From positions 1-26,697 of the forward strand of contig CAYYJF010000025.1 of assembly GCA_964472175.1 (NCBI GenBank): 26,697 nt of DNA. The letters are read 5' to 3'. Positions 22,775 through 26,697 of the stretch are shown here, piece by piece (position 1 is the stretch's first letter; every line of letters begins with the position of its first letter). The notes beneath the pieces were generated by a model. The model had not been told where the DNA came from and made no database searches. It worked only from the letters and a program-made list of their open reading frames with translations. The stretch comes from UBA8389 sp964472175 (GTDB taxonomy: Bacteria > Bacteroidota > Bacteroidia > Bacteroidales > UBA1402). A program made the position numbers and the translations under genes.

Positions 22775-24178
22775 ATGAAAAAGTTCATGGATGAAGACTT
22801 CATGCTTGACAATGAAGCTGCGCGCATCCTTTACCACCAACATGCGGCCGGTTTGCCCATCATTGATTACCACTGTCATTTAAACCCTGAATTTATTGCC
22901 AAAGACCGTCAGTTCGAGAATCTGGGACAGATTTGGCTGGAAGGCGACCACTATAAATGGCGCGCCATGCGTACCAACGGTATTTCAGAAAAATTTGTGA
23001 CCGGTGGGGCGAGTTATTGGGAAAAATTTGAAAAATGGGCGGAAACGGTCCCTTATACCATGCGCAACCCTTTGTATCATTGGACGCATCTGGAGTTGCA
23101 AAAGGCTTTTGGCATTGACACGATATTGAATCCTTCGACTGCGCGCGAGATTTACGATGCTTGCACGGAAAAGCTTCAAACGCCTGAATTTTCGGCCCGT
23201 GGTTTGATGCGTAAGTTTCAAGTGGAGGTTGTTTGTACCACAGACGACCCCATTGATTCGCTGGAACACCACATTTCTTTGCAAAAAGAGGGTTTTGAAA
23301 CCAAGGTGTTGCCTACTTGGCGTCCGGACAAGGCGATGGCTGTGGAAAACCCCACGGCTTACAGAGCGTATGTTGAAAAATTGTCGGAGGTGTCGGGCGT
23401 AAGCATTTCGACTTTTTCCGATTTGATACAGGCATTGCAGGTGAGACATGATTTCTTTGCTTCTGTGGGTTGCAAATTGAGCGATCACGGTTTGGAAGAG
23501 TTTTATGCGGAAACTTATACGCAAAACAAAATTGACGACCTATTTAATAAGGTATATGGTGGCGCTGCGTTGACCAAGGCTGAAATTGATGTGTTCAAAT
23601 CGGCCATGATGGTTGAATTTGCCAGAATGGACGCTGCGAAGAATTGGGTTCAACAGTTGCATTACGGACCTATTCGCGACAACAACAGCCGTTTGTTCAA
23701 GCAGGTGGGTGCAGATACTGGTTTTGATTCGATGGGTGATCCGAATGTGGCTAAAAACATGAGTGCTTTTTTGAATCGTTTGGATGAAACCGGCGAATTG
23801 CCAAAAACCATTTTATACAATATCAATCCGAAGGACAATGAGATGCTGGCTACCATGATTGGAAATTTCCAGGATGGTTCTGTGCCGGGAAAGATTCAGT
23901 TTGGATCGGGTTGGTGGTTTTTGGATCAGAAGTTTGGCATGCAGGCGCAAATGAATTCGTTGTCTGCTTTGGGTTTGCTCAGTCGTTTTGTGGGCATGTT
24001 GACCGATTCCAGAAGCTTCCTGTCTTATCCGCGTCATGAGTATTTCAGACGCATTATGTGTAATCTGATTGGTACCGATGTAGAAAAAGGTGAAATTCCT
24101 GCAAGTGAAATGGAATTCTTGGGCCAAATGGTTGAAGGAATCTCTTATTACAATGCCAGGCAATATTTCAAATTTTAA
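22775..24178 (+). CDS. uxaC: Glucuronate/galacturonate isomerase
   Basis: 467 residues, the usual UxaC length; amidohydrolase-like TIM barrel. It interconverts D-glucuronate and D-fructuronate or D-galacturonate and D-tagaturonate in the cytoplasm. The N-terminal MDEDFMLDNEAARILYH and the metal-type DYHCHLNP motif (His33, His35) are diagnostic, as are TTDDPIDSLEHH near 155, HYGPIRDNN, GSGWWFLDQ and the SYPRHEYFRR segment toward the C-terminus. It is the first gene of a hexuronate operon; kdgK follows after 100 bases. Confidence 0.96.
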   Translation: MKKFMDEDFMLDNEAARILYHQHAAGLPIIDYHCHLNPEFIAKDRQFENLGQIWLEGDHYKWRAMRTNGISEKFVTGGASYWEKFEKWAETVPYTMRNPLYHWTHLELQKAFGIDTILNPSTAREIYDACTEKLQTPEFSARGLMRKFQVEVVCTTDDPIDSLEHHISLQKEGFETKVLPTWRPDKAMAVENPTAYRAYVEKLSEVSGVSISTFSDLIQALQVRHDFFASVGCKLSDHGLEEFYAETYTQNKIDDLFNKVYGGAALTKAEIDVFKSAMMVEFARMDAAKNWVQQLHYGPIRDNNSRLFKQVGADTGFDSMGDPNVAKNMSAFLNRLDETGELPKTILYNINPKDNEMLATMIGNFQDGSVPGKIQFGSGWWFLDQKFGMQAQMNSLSALGLLSRFVGMLTDSRSFLSYPRHEYFRRIMCNLIGTDVEKGEIPASEMEFLGQMVEGISYYNARQYFKF

Positions 24179-24278
24179 TGTTGTAAAACAGGTTTTTTGC
24201 TTTTTTTTGATTTAATTTGCGGCACTTATTACATAAATACAACTATTTAACCGTTTTCAACGTACAATTCAGATTCTT

Positions 24279-25322
24279 ATGAGTAAAAAAGTTGTGACTT
24301 TCGGAGAAATCATGTTGCGTCTTGCGACTCCGGGGTACGAACGCTTCAACCAAGCAACCGCTTTTACTGCTACTTTTGGTGGTGGTGAAGCCAATGTTGC
24401 AGTTTCTCTGGCTAATTATGGGATGGATGCAGCATTTGTGACGCGTATGCCGAACAATGATATTGCGCAATCTTGCCTGATGAATTTGCATAAATATGGT
24501 GTCTCGACCAAAAATGTGGTTTTTGGTGGCGAACGCTTGGGGATTTATTTTTTGGAAACCGGTGCTGTGGCTCGTGCCAGTAAAGTGGTTTACGACCGTG
24601 CGCACTCTTCCATTGCGGATATTCAACCCGGTATGATTGATTGGAAGTCGGTACTGAAAGGTGCAGACTGGTTCCATTGGACAGGCATTACTCCTGCCCT
24701 TTCTCAAGGTGCTGCTGATGCTTGTTTGGAAGCCATCAAGGTTTGCAATGAAATGGGCATTACGGTTTCGACCGATTTAAACTACAGAAAGAATTTGTGG
24801 AAGTACGGCAAGAAAGCTTCTGAAGTTATGCCTGCTTTGGTGGAAGGTTGTGACGTAATTTTGGGCAATGAGGAAGATGCCGACATGGTATTTGGCATCA
24901 AACCTGAGGGTTTTGAAGTGGCTCATACCGGTGGCGATGTCAATGCTGCTGAATTTGAAAGTGTTTGCACGCAATTGATGAAGCGTTTTCCCAGAGCGAA
25001 GAAGGTGATCATTACTTTGCGTGGGTCCATCAATGCCAACCACAATACCTGGGGCGGCGTGTTGTATTCAGACGGAAAACTCTATAGTTCAAAACGTTAC
25101 GATATTACGCACATTGTTGATCGTGTGGGTGGTGGTGACTCGTTTATGGGCGGTTTGATTTATGGTTTGCTCACCTATACCAACGACGATCAAAAGGCGC
25201 TGGAATTTGCTGTAGCTGCTTCTTGTCTGAAACACACCATTTATGGTGATTTTAATTTGGTGACAGTTGACGAAGTTGAAAAATTAATGGGAGGCGATGC
25301 ATCTGGTCGCGTATCCAGATAG
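24279..25322 (+). CDS. kdgK: 2-dehydro-3-deoxygluconokinase
   Basis: 347 residues, PfkB/ribokinase family. Phosphorylates 2-keto-3-deoxygluconate (KDG) to KDPG with ATP. Substrate-side FGGGEANVAVSLANYG lies at 33-48; the ATP and anion-hole motif is DRVGGGDSF at 281-289 with the catalytic Asp287. The common form of that motif is DTxGAGD, so two positions differ here, though GGGD retains the glycine-rich hole. STDLNYRKNLW at 164-174 is typical of KdgK. The pairing with an adjacent KDPG aldolase and uxaC makes KDG the most likely substrate. The preceding 100-base spacer has T runs but no clear promoter. Confidence 0.93.
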   Translation: MSKKVVTFGEIMLRLATPGYERFNQATAFTATFGGGEANVAVSLANYGMDAAFVTRMPNNDIAQSCLMNLHKYGVSTKNVVFGGERLGIYFLETGAVARASKVVYDRAHSSIADIQPGMIDWKSVLKGADWFHWTGITPALSQGAADACLEAIKVCNEMGITVSTDLNYRKNLWKYGKKASEVMPALVEGCDVILGNEEDADMVFGIKPEGFEVAHTGGDVNAAEFESVCTQLMKRFPRAKKVIITLRGSINANHNTWGGVLYSDGKLYSSKRYDITHIVDRVGGGDSFMGGLIYGLLTYTNDDQKALEFAVAASCLKHTIYGDFNLVTVDEVEKLMGGDASGRVSR

Positions 25323-25332
25323 TCTGAATACA

Positions 25333-26007
25333 ATGGCAAAATTTTCTAAGATTCAAGTATTGGCTGCCATGCAACAAACCGGCATGGTGCCTGTGTTTTA
25401 CCACAAAGATGTGGAAGTAGCCAAAAAAGTGGTGAAAGCCTGTTATGAAGGTGGCGTTCGTGCTTTTGAATTCACCAATCGGGGTGATTTCGCGCATGAA
25501 GTGTTTGCCGAAGTGGTGAAATATGCAGCCAAAGAATGTCCTGAAATGATCATCGGCATTGGTTCGATTGTCGATGCGCCTACGGCTGCGCTTTACCTGC
25601 AATTGGGTGCAAATTTTGTGGTTGGACCTTTGTTCAATCCGGAAGTTGCCAAGGTTTGTAACCGCCGTTTGGTTCCATACAGTCCGGGTTGCGGATCGGT
25701 TTCTGAAATCGGCTTCGCTCAGGAAATGGGCTGCGATTTGTGCAAGGTATTCCCTGCCGGCAATGTTGGCGGTCCTTCTTTCGTGAAAAATGTGAAAGGC
25801 CCGATGCCATGGGCCATGCTCATGGTGACCGGAGCGGTTGAACCAACTCAGGAGAACCTTTCTGCATGGATCAAGGCCGGTGTTACTTGTGTGGGTATGG
25901 GCTCCAATTTGTTCCCTGCCGAATATCTTAAAACTGAAAACTGGGCTGGTATTTCCAAATTGTGCAGTGACTCTTTGGAAATCATCCGAAATGTGAGAAA
26001 TTCTTAA
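25333..26007 (+). CDS. kdgA: 2-dehydro-3-deoxyphosphogluconate aldolase
   Basis: 224 residues, class I (Schiff base) KDPG/KHG aldolase. It splits KDPG into pyruvate and glyceraldehyde-3-phosphate. Active-site residues match E. coli Eda: Glu46 and Arg50 in EFTNR, and the Schiff-base Lys138 in CKVFPAGNVGG. PYSPGC at 115-120 and GMGSNLF at 188-194 bind phosphate-side groups in the family. A frame beginning at 25297 overlaps kdgK; the ATG at 25333, 10 bases after the kdgK stop, gives the normal N-terminus and is chosen. It lies 23 bases upstream of the transporter. Confidence 0.95.
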   Translation: MAKFSKIQVLAAMQQTGMVPVFYHKDVEVAKKVVKACYEGGVRAFEFTNRGDFAHEVFAEVVKYAAKECPEMIIGIGSIVDAPTAALYLQLGANFVVGPLFNPEVAKVCNRRLVPYSPGCGSVSEIGFAQEMGCDLCKVFPAGNVGGPSFVKNVKGPMPWAMLMVTGAVEPTQENLSAWIKAGVTCVGMGSNLFPAEYLKTENWAGISKLCSDSLEIIRNVRNS

Positions 26008-26030
26008 ATTTACATAAACCACTGAAAAAC

Positions 26031-26697
26031 ATGAGTGTTATTAAAGAAAAGATGACAAATTTCCGCTGGACCATCTGTGCCCTGCTGTTTTTTGCCACCA
26101 CCATCAACTATCTGGACCGTCAGGTGCTATCGTTGACAAGGAGTGAATTTATCAAGCCCGAATTTCATTGGGACGACAACCACTACGGTACCATCACTTC
26201 GGTATTCTCTATGGTGTATTCGTTGGCCATGTTGTTTGCGGGCAAGTTTATTGACTGGATGGGTACCAGAAAGGGTTTCCTTTGGGCCATTGGTGTGTGG
26301 TCGGTCGGTGCATGTTTGCATGCACTTTGCGGCATCATCACCGAGCAATTTGTAGGTCTTCATACGGCTGCTGAATTGATGCAGGCCACCGGCGATACGG
26401 CTGTGGTGATTTCAACCATCAGTATGTATGCCTTCCTGGGTGCGCGTATTGCCCTAGCCATTGGTGAATCCGGAAACTTCCCTGCTGCCATCAAGGTGAC
26501 TGCTGAGTATTTCCCCAAAAAAGACCGTGCGTATGCCACCAGTATTTTCAATGCAGGTGCTTCTGTGGGTTCTTTCGTTGCGCCTTTGACCATTCCTCTG
26601 TTGGCGAAAGCCTACGGTTGGGAAATGGCTTTCATCATCATTGGGGTGTCCGGTTTTATCTGGATGGGTTTTTGGGTATTCCTGTATAAGAAACCTG
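26031..26697 (+). CDS. exuT: MFS hexuronate-type transporter, 5' part
   Basis: 222 codons are visible before the window ends, with no stop. The N-terminus shows the anion:cation symporter (ExuT/hexuronate) pattern: INYLDRQVLSL near residues 25-35 in the first helix, the MFS motif GKFIDWMGTRKG between helices 2 and 3, and GESGNFPAAIK in helix 4. A longer-than-usual segment, about 20 residues (VGLHTAAELMQATGDTAVVI region), lies between helices 3 and 4. As the fourth gene of the uxaC-kdgK-kdgA series it probably imports glucuronate or galacturonate, though specificity cannot be read from sequence. The missing C-terminal half lies beyond 26697. Confidence 0.88.
   Translation, partial: MSVIKEKMTNFRWTICALLFFATTINYLDRQVLSLTRSEFIKPEFHWDDNHYGTITSVFSMVYSLAMLFAGKFIDWMGTRKGFLWAIGVWSVGACLHALCGIITEQFVGLHTAAELMQATGDTAVVISTISMYAFLGARIALAIGESGNFPAAIKVTAEYFPKKDRAYATSIFNAGASVGSFVAPLTIPLLAKAYGWEMAFIIIGVSGFIWMGFWVFLYKKP

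Noticed and set aside
24185..24210. AAAA-CAGG-TTTT mini-hairpin and T runs after uxaC
   Set aside because: A four-base A/T stem is too weak to call a terminator; kdgK is probably still co-transcribed with uxaC.
1..26697. CRISPR arrays, insertion sequences, tRNA or rRNA genes
   Set aside because: No repeated spacers, transposase genes, terminal repeats, cloverleaf or ribosomal RNA sequences were noticed when reading both strands; no search tool could be run.

Overview
The window looks like draft assembly from a member of Bacteroidota, most likely Bacteroidales. Four lines of evidence support this. Three gene starts carry a promoter of the Bacteroidota type (TTG, 20-base spacer, TAnnTTTG). Starts generally lack a clear Shine-Dalgarno. 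There is a complete menF-D-B-C-E menaquinone cluster, and the hexuronate genes resemble Bacteroidales versions. A run of exactly 100 N (7606-7705) inside menF is a scaffold gap. No rRNA, tRNA, CRISPR array, insertion sequence or prophage was found; the content is mostly housekeeping and central metabolism.

Layout. (1) 1-223: the 3' end of a YgiQ-type radical SAM gene, whose stop codon directly abuts the stop of the opposing operon. (2) 224-6229, minus strand: a nucleotide-sugar operon gmd-fcl-rfbA-rfbB-rfbC plus a cytidylyltransferase/GHMP-kinase fusion. It makes GDP-L-fucose and dTDP-4-keto-6-deoxy-L-sugar precursors for surface glycans. rfbD is absent. (3) 6296-7222, minus strand: an OxyR regulator with both redox cysteines, divergent from (4) 7337-14352, plus strand: menF, menD, menB, menC and menE (chorismate to DHNA-CoA), followed by an overlapping N-carbamoylputrescine amidase-type gene. 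(5) 14556-16279, plus strand: a LiaF-like membrane protein and a membrane-anchored LytTR regulator, a possible envelope-sensing pair. A strong bidirectional terminator follows. (6) 16358-22457, minus strand: a tightly spaced glnS-TPR-aroE-hppA series. (7) 22458-22774: a 317-base divergent intergenic region with promoters in both directions and an unexplained strong plus-strand terminator that lies before the next gene's promoter, so it may hold a small RNA. (8) 22775 to the end, plus strand: a hexuronate catabolic operon uxaC-kdgK-kdgA and a hexuronate-type MFS transporter cut by the window edge.

The best candidates for something undescribed are the cytidylyltransferase/GHMP fusion (224-1387), the LiaF-like/membrane-LytTR pair (14556-16279) and the possible structured RNA at 22493-22698. 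None is proven by sequence alone, and most of the window is ordinary.
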